NCBI GenBank assembly: GCA_945862035.1
Contig: CAMAXB010000120.1
Location: 1 to 8,794, forward strand
Direction of reading: 5' to 3'
Length of the DNA stretch: 8,794 bases
Source of the DNA: Opitutus sp. GAS368
GTDB lineage: Bacteria; Verrucomicrobiota; Verrucomicrobiia; Opitutales; Opitutaceae
The notes under the pieces are model-generated. The model worked only from the letters and a program-made list of their open reading frames with translations, was not told the DNA's origin and searched no databases. Shown here piece by piece: positions 1 through 6,446 of the stretch (position 1 is its first letter; each line of letters starts with the position of its first letter). The position numbers were made by a program, and so were the translations under genes.

Positions 1-77
1 CTCCTTCCTCGTTTGTTCGCCTCTGCGCGTCTGCGATCGGCCTGCTTTCCGCCCGCGGTTGGCGCTTGCTCATGCCA

Positions 78-131
78 GTGCGACCCGAGCGAAAGTGTCA
101 CGTATTGCGTGACACCTCGCTTGGGTCGCGC
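78..131. repeat. Long near-perfect hairpin (inverted repeat)
   Basis: The lower stem pairs 78-92 with 117-131: 15 pairs including two G-T wobbles (79/130 and 87/122). A small internal loop (AA at 93-94 against C at 116) separates it from a perfect 8-bp upper stem, GTGTCACG (95-102) with CGTGACAC (108-115), around the loop TATTG. No T-run follows, so it is not a classical intrinsic terminator. It lies about 140 bases upstream of the amidohydrolase start. It could be the terminator of a gene left of the window, a REP-type palindrome, or (the GTGTCACG core alone) a binding site for a dimeric regulator. The structure is seen directly; its role is unknown. Confidence 0.7.
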
Positions 132-135
132 CGCC

Positions 136-152
136 GCAGGGGATAGCCCTGC
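136..152. repeat. Small hairpin next to the long palindrome
   Basis: GCAGGG (136-141) pairs perfectly with CCCTGC (147-152) around the 5-base loop GATAG. It starts five bases after the long palindrome at 78-131, so the two would form tandem hairpins in a transcript. A 6-bp stem can arise by chance in GC-rich DNA; its position directly after the larger palindrome is the only reason to list it. Confidence 0.4.
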
Positions 153-271
153 CCGGGGTGCGGGAGTGGGTGGTGCGGTGGCAGGTGCGTGTCCTTCGAT
201 TGACGTGGCGCGGGGGCGGGCCTTGAGTTGAGGTGTTCGCAACCCCTCAACCCCGGTTTGTCCGTTTGCCC

Positions 272-1594
272 ATGAAAACGCTGATTCGCGCCTGCTGCCT
301 TCTTGTTGCCGTCCTCGCTCTTTTCACCGCTGGCCTGCGGGCCGCGTCGATTGCCTTTGTTGATGTGACGGTGATCCCCATGGACTCGGAGCGCGTGCTC
401 CCTGGCCAGACCGTGCTCGTCGGGGGTGACCGTATTGTCCGGGTTGGTCCTTCTGCGACGGTCACCGTGCCTGACGGAGCCGTGCGAATCGATGGGCGCG
501 GCAAGTTCCTGATTCCCGGGCTGGGGGAGATGCACGGCCACAATCCCCCGGTGGGCTCGTCGCAGGAGTACATCGAAAACACCTACTTTCTTTTCTTGGC
601 CAACGGTGTCACGACCGTGAGGGGCATGCTCGGCTGGCCCGGTCAGCTGGAGCTGCGCGACAAGGTGCACAAGCGCGAGATTCTCGGACCCTCACTCTAC
701 CTTGCCGGGCCGAGTTTCAGTGGCGGCGCCGTCCAGAATCCGGCGGCCGCTGAGGCGCGCGTGCGCCAGCAGAAGGCGGAAGGGTGGGACCTGCTGAAGG
801 TGCATCCCGGCCTCAGCCGTGCGAGCTATGATGCAATGGCCCGAACCGCCCATGAGCTGGGCATGCGCTTCGCCGGACATGTCCCGGCGGATGTTGGGCT
901 CATTCATGCGATCGAGCGTCGGCAGGAGAGCATCGACCATGTCGATGGCTACATCGAACTGCTTCAGGCCGATTCGGCCCCGGTTGATCAGGTGCGTCTC
1001 GCCGAGCTGGTGAAGTTGACGCGCGACACGGGTACCTGGGTCGTTCCCACCATGGTATTGTGGGAAACCATCATCGGATCGGCGCGTCACGCCGAGATGC
1101 TGGCTTTTCCAGAGCTGAAGTACATGCCGCGCGCCGAGGTGGAACGCTGGCGGACGGTGTACGATCAGCGGATCAGCGCTCCGACCTTTAATGCCGCCAA
1201 GGTGGCGCAGATCGCCGCCAATCGAAACGCCGTACTCAAGGCCCTGTATGAGGGAAATGTGAAGATCGCGTTCGGGACGGATGCACCGCAGCAGTACAGC
1301 GTCCCTGGCTTCTCCGTCCACCGTGAGATGAAGTCCATGGCGTCGGTTGGAATGTCGCCCTACGATATTCTCCGCTCGGCCACCAGCCGGGTGGGCGAGT
1401 ACTTTGCCTTCAAGGACCACTTCGGCCAAGTCAACGAGGGTCACCGGGCGGATCTGGTGCTGCTTGAGGCCAACCCGCTGAGCGACATCGGCAATGTGAG
1501 CAAGCGCGCCGGCGTCATGGTGCGCGGCCGCTGGCTACCGGAGTCCGAGTTGCAGGCAGGCCTCGCCAGAATCGAAGCGGCGATGAGGCCGTGA
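272..1594 (+). CDS. Secreted metal-dependent amidohydrolase (imidazolonepropionase/prolidase-like)
   Basis: A 440-residue protein of the amidohydrolase superfamily, whose members hydrolyse amide or related bonds at a one- or two-metal centre in a TIM barrel. The start at 272 is chosen because it gives a clean Sec signal peptide (MKTLIRACCLL..., cleavage near LRAA, residues 22-25); the in-frame GTG at 233 would only add 13 residues in front of it. After the signal come the N-terminal beta-sandwich part and the first metal motif, HGH (H88, H90, in GEMHGHNPP). Then follow K176 in LLKVHPG (probable carboxylated lysine bridging two metals), H203 (AGHVP), H223 (IDHVDGY) and D337 (FGTDAPQQ). The closing HRADLVLLEANPL segment is typical of the composite domain that ends this family. 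All expected ligands are present, so it should be active. The substrate cannot be read from the sequence; related proteins include Xaa-Pro dipeptidases and many uncharacterised secreted enzymes. The gene appears monocistronic and converges on the bicupin gene. Confidence 0.92.
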   Translation: MKTLIRACCLLVAVLALFTAGLRAASIAFVDVTVIPMDSERVLPGQTVLVGGDRIVRVGPSATVTVPDGAVRIDGRGKFLIPGLGEMHGHNPPVGSSQEYIENTYFLFLANGVTTVRGMLGWPGQLELRDKVHKREILGPSLYLAGPSFSGGAVQNPAAAEARVRQQKAEGWDLLKVHPGLSRASYDAMARTAHELGMRFAGHVPADVGLIHAIERRQESIDHVDGYIELLQADSAPVDQVRLAELVKLTRDTGTWVVPTMVLWETIIGSARHAEMLAFPELKYMPRAEVERWRTVYDQRISAPTFNAAKVAQIAANRNAVLKALYEGNVKIAFGTDAPQQYSVPGFSVHREMKSMASVGMSPYDILRSATSRVGEYFAFKDHFGQVNEGHRADLVLLEANPLSDIGNVSKRAGVMVRGRWLPESELQAGLARIEAAMRP

Positions 1595-1607
1595 GCCGGT
1601 GGCTCAC
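1591..1607 (+). terminator. GC-rich hairpin overlapping the amidohydrolase stop codon
   Basis: GTGAGCC (1591-1597) pairs perfectly with GGCTCAC (1601-1607) around the loop GGT. The stop codon TGA (1592-1594) lies inside the left arm. A 7-bp stem with a 3-base loop at the end of a gene facing a convergent neighbour suits a transcription end point, but there is no T-run after it on either strand. It could be a factor-dependent or RNA-stabilising 3' hairpin. Confidence 0.4.
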
Positions 1608-1616
1608 TGCGATCTC

Positions 1617-1636
1617 AGATTTCAAACCTGAAATTT
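1617..1636. repeat. AT-rich hairpin in the convergent gap
   Basis: AGATTTCA (1617-1624) pairs with TGAAATTT (1629-1636) around the loop AACC: seven Watson-Crick pairs and one G-T wobble. The motif TCAGATT also occurs directly on both sides (1615-1621 and 1636-1642). This is the only AT-rich patch in the gap and it stands out from the GC-rich surroundings. It may help end transcription from both sides, or be one copy of an interspersed intergenic repeat. No proof of either can be seen. Confidence 0.4.
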
Positions 1637-1740
1637 CAGATTGGGCAGGGACTCTGCGGAGATCGCGTCGAACGTTATCTGCGTCTTGAGCGCTTGCGCG
1701 CTGACCCATCAGCCATCGCGTTTGCTTGAGGTAGCACGAA

Positions 1741-2643
1741 TTACGGTGTGATGGCTTTGGGTGTCTGTTCGGTCACGACCCGGAAGACGTAGTAGGTCGC
1801 TACGGTGCCGCCGACGTTCCTCAGGCCGTGCATGGAGTTTGCGCTGAAGAAAAAGATCGAGCCCGGTCCGCCGCGCGTCACGACACCGTCGACAGTTGCC
1901 TCGAGCTCACCATCTTTGACGATGATGAGTTCCTCGTCGGCGTGGCGGTGGGCGGCGTGCGGGGTCTCACCGAGGTTGAGCGTGGTGATGTGACATTCGA
2001 TATTCGCCAGCGTGGCCGTTGGCGAATTAAGGACCGGCCGGCGTTCGCCCCTGGCGGTCTTGGTTACGGCCAGCTTTTCCCAGTCGTAAACTGTCGACTG
2101 CAGTTTTCCCGTCAGTTTACCGCTGGCCGTCGCGGCCTCAACGCCCTCGGGATGAGCGGTCGCGGACAGGGCGGTCTGGAAGTTGAAGACGAGGTAGGTC
2201 GCCGGCGTATCCCCGACATTGGTCGAGTTGTGGGCGTCGTGCGCGGCGAAGAAGAAAATTGAACCCGGCCCCGCCCGCTGGGTGCGGCCGTTGATCGAGG
2301 CCTCAAGCGTGCCCTCTTTAATGAGAATGAACTCCTCCTGCCCATGCCGGTGCGGAGCATGCGAGCGGAGACCTGGGTTGAGTGTAGTCACGTGGGACTC
2401 GAAAACCCGTAGGGTCGCGGACGGACTGTTGTTGACCTCGCGACGACCGCCGAGCGGGCTGGGGCGAAAGGTCAGTGAATCCCAAACCCACGTCCGCGAT
2501 CCGATGGCAGGGCGCTGCTCGGGCGGAACGGACGCGGCGCTCAGCAGGGGCGTTGCCGTCTCCAGGAGCGCGACTGCGATGACCAGCAACGCGGCGACTT
2601 GGCTTGAGTGGGCGGTGAAGGGGTTCATTGCGCGGCCGAACAT
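1741..2643 (-). CDS. Secreted bicupin protein (two tandem cupin domains)
   Basis: A 300-residue protein made of a signal peptide (hydrophobic stretch about residues 16-37, likely cleavage around LLSAA) and two similar cupin domains (about 56-155 and 190-288). Domain 1 has H98, H100 and E104 (PHRHGQEEFILIKEG) and H138 after GPGSIFFF. Domain 2 has H232, H234 and E238 (AHRHADEELIIVKDG) and H272 after GPGSIFFF. Both sites thus keep the three-His, one-Glu metal set. The halves also share a leading R-R-x-V-x-N-S-P-S/T-A-T-L stretch, showing an internal duplication. Start: ATG at 2643 has a weak GAGAAG upstream; ATG at 2628 is an alternative that shortens the n-region by five residues. Function is not known. 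Bicupins include oxidases, isomerases and hydrolases, and single-cupin KdgF acts on unsaturated uronates, which would fit the nearby lyase but is only a guess. It is divergent from the sulfatase gene. Confidence 0.9.
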   Translation of the reverse strand: MFGRAMNPFTAHSSQVAALLVIAVALLETATPLLSAASVPPEQRPAIGSRTWVWDSLTFRPSPLGGRREVNNSPSATLRVFESHVTTLNPGLRSHAPHRHGQEEFILIKEGTLEASINGRTQRAGPGSIFFFAAHDAHNSTNVGDTPATYLVFNFQTALSATAHPEGVEAATASGKLTGKLQSTVYDWEKLAVTKTARGERRPVLNSPTATLANIECHITTLNLGETPHAAHRHADEELIIVKDGELEATVDGVVTRGGPGSIFFFSANSMHGLRNVGGTVATYYVFRVVTEQTPKAITP

Positions 2644-2705
2644 AGGAACTTCTCGGCGGCAGGGCGAGCCGCGGGTGTGGCCTTGTTTTTGGACGTTTAC
2701 AGCCC

Positions 2706-2734
2706 GCGGTCACCCGACTGGGATGCGGTCACCC
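2706..2734. promoter_or_regulatory. Tandem 10-bp direct repeat, candidate operator
   Basis: GCGGTCACCC occurs at 2706-2715 and again at 2725-2734, 19 bases apart start to start, or nearly two helical turns. Both copies lie in the 165-bp gap between the divergent bicupin and sulfatase starts, where a shared regulator could bind the same face of the helix. I could not pick convincing -35/-10 boxes on either strand. The repeat is seen directly; the operator role is inferred. Confidence 0.35.
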
Positions 2735-2808
2735 TGAAAAATGTTGCGCGTCCACGCCTCTTTGCGTGCGCCCGGACGATCCACTGTTCACGTCATTACC
2801 GGCCACTC

Positions 2809-4686
2809 ATGTCACTTCGCTTTTGCTTTCTTATTCCGCTGCTGGTGGCTGCGCTTGGCTCCTTGACCGTGCGCGCAGCGGCGGATCGCCCGAATGTTCT
2901 CTGGCTCACCAGCGAGGACCATGGCCCCCACGTCGGCGCTTACGGGGACGCCTTGGCGCGAACCCCCGCCTTTGATGCGCTGGCGGCGCAAGGCATGGCA
3001 TACCGCCGGGCGTGGTCGAATCATCCGGTGTGCGCGCCCGCGCGGACCGCGATCATTTCAGGGATGTATGCGACCAGCACGGGAAGCGTGCACATGAGGT
3101 CGATGGTGCCCATGCCGGCTGGGGCGCGGATGTTTCCCGAATTCCTGCGGGAGGCGGGCTATTACGCGACGAACCACGTGAAGGAGGACTACAATCTTTC
3201 GAAGTCGGATCGCACCTGGGATGTCTCATCGGCCAAGGCGCACTGGAAGAATCGGCCCGCGGGGCAGCCGTTCTTTGCCGTCTTCAACTCAAACAAGAGC
3301 CACGAGAGCCAGATGCGTCTGCGCCCGCACACGGCGGTCACGGATCCCGCGCGGGTGCGGGTGCCCGCCTACCATCCCGATCTGCCCGAGGTCCGGCAGG
3401 ATTGGGCGCAGTACTACGATCAGGTGAGTGCGGCCGATGCGGATGCGGGTCTGCGCCTGCGCGAGGTGGCGGAGGCGGGCCTCGCCGAGGAGACCATTGT
3501 GTTCTACTTTGCCGACCACGGTAGCGGCATGCCCCGCAGCAAGCGCTGGCCATCCAATTCCGGCCTGCAGGTCCCGTTTGTCGTCTATTTCCCGGAGAAA
3601 TGGCGTCACCTCGCGCCGGCCGAGTACACGGCGGGCGGGTGGTCCGATCGCCTGGTCTCCTTCGTCGATCTCGCGCCGACCATGCTGAGCCTCGCGGGGG
3701 TTCAGCCGCCCGCGTGGATGGAGGGGAGCGCATTCGCCGGACCGCACGCGACGCCGGGACCGGCGGTCATGCACGGGTCGCGCGGGCGGATGGATGAGCG
3801 CAATGACCTCGTGTTCAGCGTCACGGATGGGCGTTACGTTTACCTGCGGAATTTCCAGCCCCACGTGTCGCAGGCCCAGCGGATCGCCTACCAGTTCGAG
3901 ACGCCGACCACCCGGATCTGGAAGGAGCGTTTCGACGCCGGGCTGACCAACGAGGCACAATCGATCTTCTGGCGCGTGCCCAAGGCCCCCGAGGAACTCT
4001 ACGATCTGCAGACCGACCCGGATGAGGTGAACAACCTTGCCGCCTCGCCGGCGCACCAGGCGGTCCTTGCCCGATTGCGGGCGGCGCAGGCGACGGACCT
4101 TCTCGCGCGCCGGGATGTGGCCTTCCTCCCGGAATCCGACATGCACCGCCGCGCGAACGGGACCTCGCCGTACGATCTCTCCCGCGATGAAGTCCGGTAT
4201 CCCTTTGAGCGGATCTATGCCGCCGCTGATCTCGCATCGCAACTGGATCCAGCGGCGCTGCCAGCCCTGCGCTCGCTGATGGCGGACGCGGACCCGGCCG
4301 TACGGTACTGGGCGGCGAGCGGGTTCCTCATGCGTGGGGGCGATGCGGTGTGGGCGGTCCGTCTCCTGCTCCGCGCGGGGTTGACGGATTCCTCCCCGGC
4401 TGTGCGGATTGTCTGCGCCCAGGCTCTGGCGGAGTACGGCGAGGCGACCGACCTCGCCGCTTCGCTTGCGGTCCTGCAGGAACTCGCCTCTCCCTCCCAG
4501 AACGGAGTGTTCGTTGCCATGGCGGCACTGGCGGCGATCGAGGGCTTGGGCCCCAAGGCGGACGGTCTGAGGGATTTCGTGAAAACCCTGCCCACGGATG
4601 CAGGCTCGCCCGATGAGCGCTACCGCTCGTACGTTCCGCGGCTGGTGGAATCGATCGCGGGTGCCCCGGTCCGGACCCAACCCTGA
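2809..4686 (+). CDS. Secreted Cys-type sulfatase (heparan N-sulfatase-like, S1_8-like) with C-terminal HEAT repeats
   Basis: A 625-residue type I sulfatase that should remove sulfate esters (or N-sulfate) from a polysaccharide outside the cytoplasm. The start at 2809 gives a Sec signal (MSLRFCFLIPLLVAALGSLT, cleavage near VRAA); an upstream in-frame extension to 2608 would overlap the bicupin start and looks non-coding. The motif C75-A-P-A-R79, followed by TAIISG, is the canonical C-x-P-x-R signature whose Cys is converted to formylglycine, so a maturase is needed from elsewhere in the genome. Further site elements are E36-D37 (LTSEDHGP), ATSTGSVHMRS (88-98), H165, D236-H237-G (FADHGSG) and K245. 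The ELYDLQTDPDEVNNLA stretch (396-411) closes the catalytic fold, as is usual in sulfatases. Residues about 481-581 form roughly three HEAT-like helical repeats. The lyase gene starts 7 bases after the stop, suggesting one operon. The exact subfamily and substrate are inferred. Confidence 0.93.
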   Translation: MSLRFCFLIPLLVAALGSLTVRAAADRPNVLWLTSEDHGPHVGAYGDALARTPAFDALAAQGMAYRRAWSNHPVCAPARTAIISGMYATSTGSVHMRSMVPMPAGARMFPEFLREAGYYATNHVKEDYNLSKSDRTWDVSSAKAHWKNRPAGQPFFAVFNSNKSHESQMRLRPHTAVTDPARVRVPAYHPDLPEVRQDWAQYYDQVSAADADAGLRLREVAEAGLAEETIVFYFADHGSGMPRSKRWPSNSGLQVPFVVYFPEKWRHLAPAEYTAGGWSDRLVSFVDLAPTMLSLAGVQPPAWMEGSAFAGPHATPGPAVMHGSRGRMDERNDLVFSVTDGRYVYLRNFQPHVSQAQRIAYQFETPTTRIWKERFDAGLTNEAQSIFWRVPKAPEELYDLQTDPDEVNNLAASPAHQAVLARLRAAQATDLLARRDVAFLPESDMHRRANGTSPYDLSRDEVRYPFERIYAAADLASQLDPAALPALRSLMADADPAVRYWAASGFLMRGGDAVWAVRLLLRAGLTDSSPAVRIVCAQALAEYGEATDLAASLAVLQELASPSQNGVFVAMAALAAIEGLGPKADGLRDFVKTLPTDAGSPDERYRSYVPRLVESIAGAPVRTQP

Positions 4687-4693
4687 TCTCGCC

Positions 4694-6178
4694 ATGACTC
4701 CTTTCGTTTTGCGCTCAGCGTGTGCGGTGTGGGTCGGTCTGGTGAGTGGGACGGTCAGTCTTGCGGCGGACACTCTCGCGACGGAGGCACGCGCGGCGCT
4801 GGCGAAGGCCACCGCGGCGATGCAGGGCATCGCGACGGAGGGCGGTTACCTGTGGCGCTATTCGCCGGATCTCTCCGCGCGAGCCGGCGAGAACGAGGCC
4901 ACGGCGACCCAGATCTGGGTGCAGACGCCGGGAACACCGGCCATGGGCTTCGCGTTTCTGCGTGCCCACGCCAGCACCGGCGAAGCACGTTACCTGGAAG
5001 CTGCGTGGGCCGTGGCCGAGGCGCTGGCGACGGGCCAACTGGCGTCGGGCGGCTGGGACTACCTGATTGAATTTGATCCGGAGAAGCGCGCCGCTTGGTA
5101 CCGGCGCGACGACATCGGCCGCGTCCCCGTGGATGAGGCGGCCAAGCGCCGGAACGTGTCGACGTACGACGACGACAACACGCAGCAGGCGCTGCGCTTT
5201 CTGGTCGCCCTGACAATCATCAATTCGACCAGCGACACCGCGCGCGACCAGCGCATCCGGGAGACCCGCGACTACGGTCTGGCCAAGCTGGCTGAGGCTC
5301 AGCGGCCATCGGGCGGCTGGCCGCAGCGGTGGAACGGGCAGCGGGTTGATCCGGCGGCCTACCCGGTGCGGAACGCAGCCATCGATCCGGCGTGGCCGCG
5401 CGCCCATAGCGGTCAGCCGTACTCCGATCACTCAACCCTCAACGATGACACGCAGCGCGACTGTATTCTGACTCTGTTGGACGCCGCCAAGAAGCTGAAC
5501 CGTCCGGATCTGCGCGCGGTCGCGCTGCGGGGCGGTGAGTTCCTCCGGCGGGCGCAGTTGCCTGAACCGCAGCCGGGTTGGGCGCAGCAGTACGACGCGC
5601 GCATGCACCCGGCCTGGGCCCGGGCCTTCGAGCCGCCCGGCGTGTCCTCGCGCGAAAGCGCTGGGGTCATGAGCTTGTTGGTGGACTTGTATCTGGAGAC
5701 CGGCGACTTCGGCTTCCTCGAGCCGCTGCCGCGGGCCATCGTCTGGCTGCGCCGCTCGGAAATCGCGCCAGGGCGGTGGGCACGTCTCTATGAGCCCGGC
5801 ACCAACCGGCCGATCTTCGGTGATCGCGACGGAAAGATCTACTATTCGGTCGAGGAACTGACGCTGGAGCGACAGACCGGCTATGCCTGGAAGGGGGCCT
5901 TCGGGGTTCCGGCGGCGATCGCGCAGGCGGAGGCCGCGCTGACGCTGGGGCGGGAAGCCCTGCTGGCCCGCCGCGACGCCGCAGCGCAGCCGGGCGACGC
6001 GGCGAAGCGGATCACGGCGCTCACCCCTCGCGTGCGAGCGGCGATCGACGCGCTCGGGGCCGAAGGCTGGTGGCTAGCTACGGTTAACGAGGCACCCGCG
6101 ATCACCACGTCAGCGTACATCGCCCACGCTCGTCTGCTGTGCGACTATCTCGACGCCGTGCGTGCGGCGAAGGAGTAG
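4694..6178 (+). CDS. Secreted pectate lyase-like protein (polysaccharide lyase family 10)
   Basis: A 494-residue exported protein resembling family 10 pectate lyases, alpha/alpha-barrel enzymes that cut polygalacturonate by beta-elimination with calcium. ATG at 4694 is chosen because it starts a Sec signal (MTPFVLRSACAVWVGLVSGT, cleavage near SLA-ADT) and lies just after the sulfatase stop; the in-frame ATG at 4598 would lie inside the sulfatase gene. Family-like blocks in order are GGWD (119-122), TYDDDNTQQALRFL (157-170), SGGWPQRW (206-213), STLNDDT (247-253), GWAQQYDA with ARAFEPP (295-315), SRESAG (319-324), TNRPIFGDRDG (370-380) and LERQTGYAW (391-399). The last three blocks are the strongest match. 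Arginines there (R372, R378, R393) are candidates for the catalytic and substrate-binding arginines of the family, but I cannot assign the base. There is no clear ribosome binding site, so translation may be coupled to the sulfatase. The natural substrate may be a modified or sulfated pectin rather than plain polygalacturonate. Confidence 0.88.
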   Translation: MTPFVLRSACAVWVGLVSGTVSLAADTLATEARAALAKATAAMQGIATEGGYLWRYSPDLSARAGENEATATQIWVQTPGTPAMGFAFLRAHASTGEARYLEAAWAVAEALATGQLASGGWDYLIEFDPEKRAAWYRRDDIGRVPVDEAAKRRNVSTYDDDNTQQALRFLVALTIINSTSDTARDQRIRETRDYGLAKLAEAQRPSGGWPQRWNGQRVDPAAYPVRNAAIDPAWPRAHSGQPYSDHSTLNDDTQRDCILTLLDAAKKLNRPDLRAVALRGGEFLRRAQLPEPQPGWAQQYDARMHPAWARAFEPPGVSSRESAGVMSLLVDLYLETGDFGFLEPLPRAIVWLRRSEIAPGRWARLYEPGTNRPIFGDRDGKIYYSVEELTLERQTGYAWKGAFGVPAAIAQAEAALTLGREALLARRDAAAQPGDAAKRITALTPRVRAAIDALGAEGWWLATVNEAPAITTSAYIAHARLLCDYLDAVRAAKE

Positions 6179-6194
6179 CCGGCCTTTTTGCCGG
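6179..6194 (+). terminator. Hairpin directly after the lyase stop codon
   Basis: CCGGC (6179-6183) pairs with GCCGG (6190-6194) around the loop CTTTTT, immediately after the TAG stop. The T-run is in the loop rather than after the stem, so it does not fit the standard intrinsic terminator. Its position at the end of the presumed sulfatase-lyase operon is the main support. Confidence 0.35.
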
Positions 6195-6314
6195 GGTCTC
6201 CCTCGGCCTGCTGTCTTTGGCTGGGTGACGAGCCTGACGCGGCGCTCTCCGGCGTAGGCCATCCACCGCGGGCCTATTCGGATCCAGCGGCGGCGTGCCT
6301 CTCGCCCGGCTCGG

Positions 6315-6343
6315 GGCCGCCAAGCAGTTGCGAACGGGCGGCC
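6315..6343. promoter_or_regulatory. Inverted repeat upstream of the ene-reductase
   Basis: GGCCGCC (6315-6321) and GGCGGCC (6337-6343) form a perfect 7-bp inverted repeat with a 15-base spacer, about 100 bases before the ene-reductase start. The arms are 22 bases apart start to start, roughly two helical turns, so a dimeric repressor site is possible; NemA-type reductases in other bacteria are often under TetR-type repressors. GC-rich arms of this length also arise by chance. The rest of the 268-bp gap (6179-6446) shows no gene and no promoter I would defend. Confidence 0.25.
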
Positions 6344-6446
6344 TAGTAGTGTGACGCACTCTTGGCCGGGAACGGGCTGAGGCAAGTGGACCGGTGGGTT
6401 GCTATTCGAGGCGGCCAAGTTCTTCTCAGGGGACACGTTTCAATCC

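Noticed and set aside
13..231. Open frame of 72 codons on the + strand before the amidohydrolase
   Set aside because: It runs through both hairpins, its product is low in complexity (Ala, Gly, Arg, Cys) and no ribosome binding site is visible.
98..670. Open frame of 190 codons on the - strand across the amidohydrolase start
   Set aside because: It overlaps the signal peptide and the metal motif region of a clear gene and includes the long palindrome; no protein-like features.
2608..2808. N-terminal extension of the sulfatase frame
   Set aside because: The extension overlaps the bicupin start and the divergent control region; the downstream ATG begins a textbook signal peptide.
4598..4693. 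N-terminal extension of the lyase frame inside the sulfatase gene
   Set aside because: The ATG at 4694 directly precedes a signal peptide; the extension is Arg-rich and out of frame with the sulfatase.
3289..4830. Open frame of 513 codons on the - strand opposite the sulfatase and lyase genes
   Set aside because: No family motif, composition typical of an antisense shadow, and it spans the end of one confirmed gene and the start of another.
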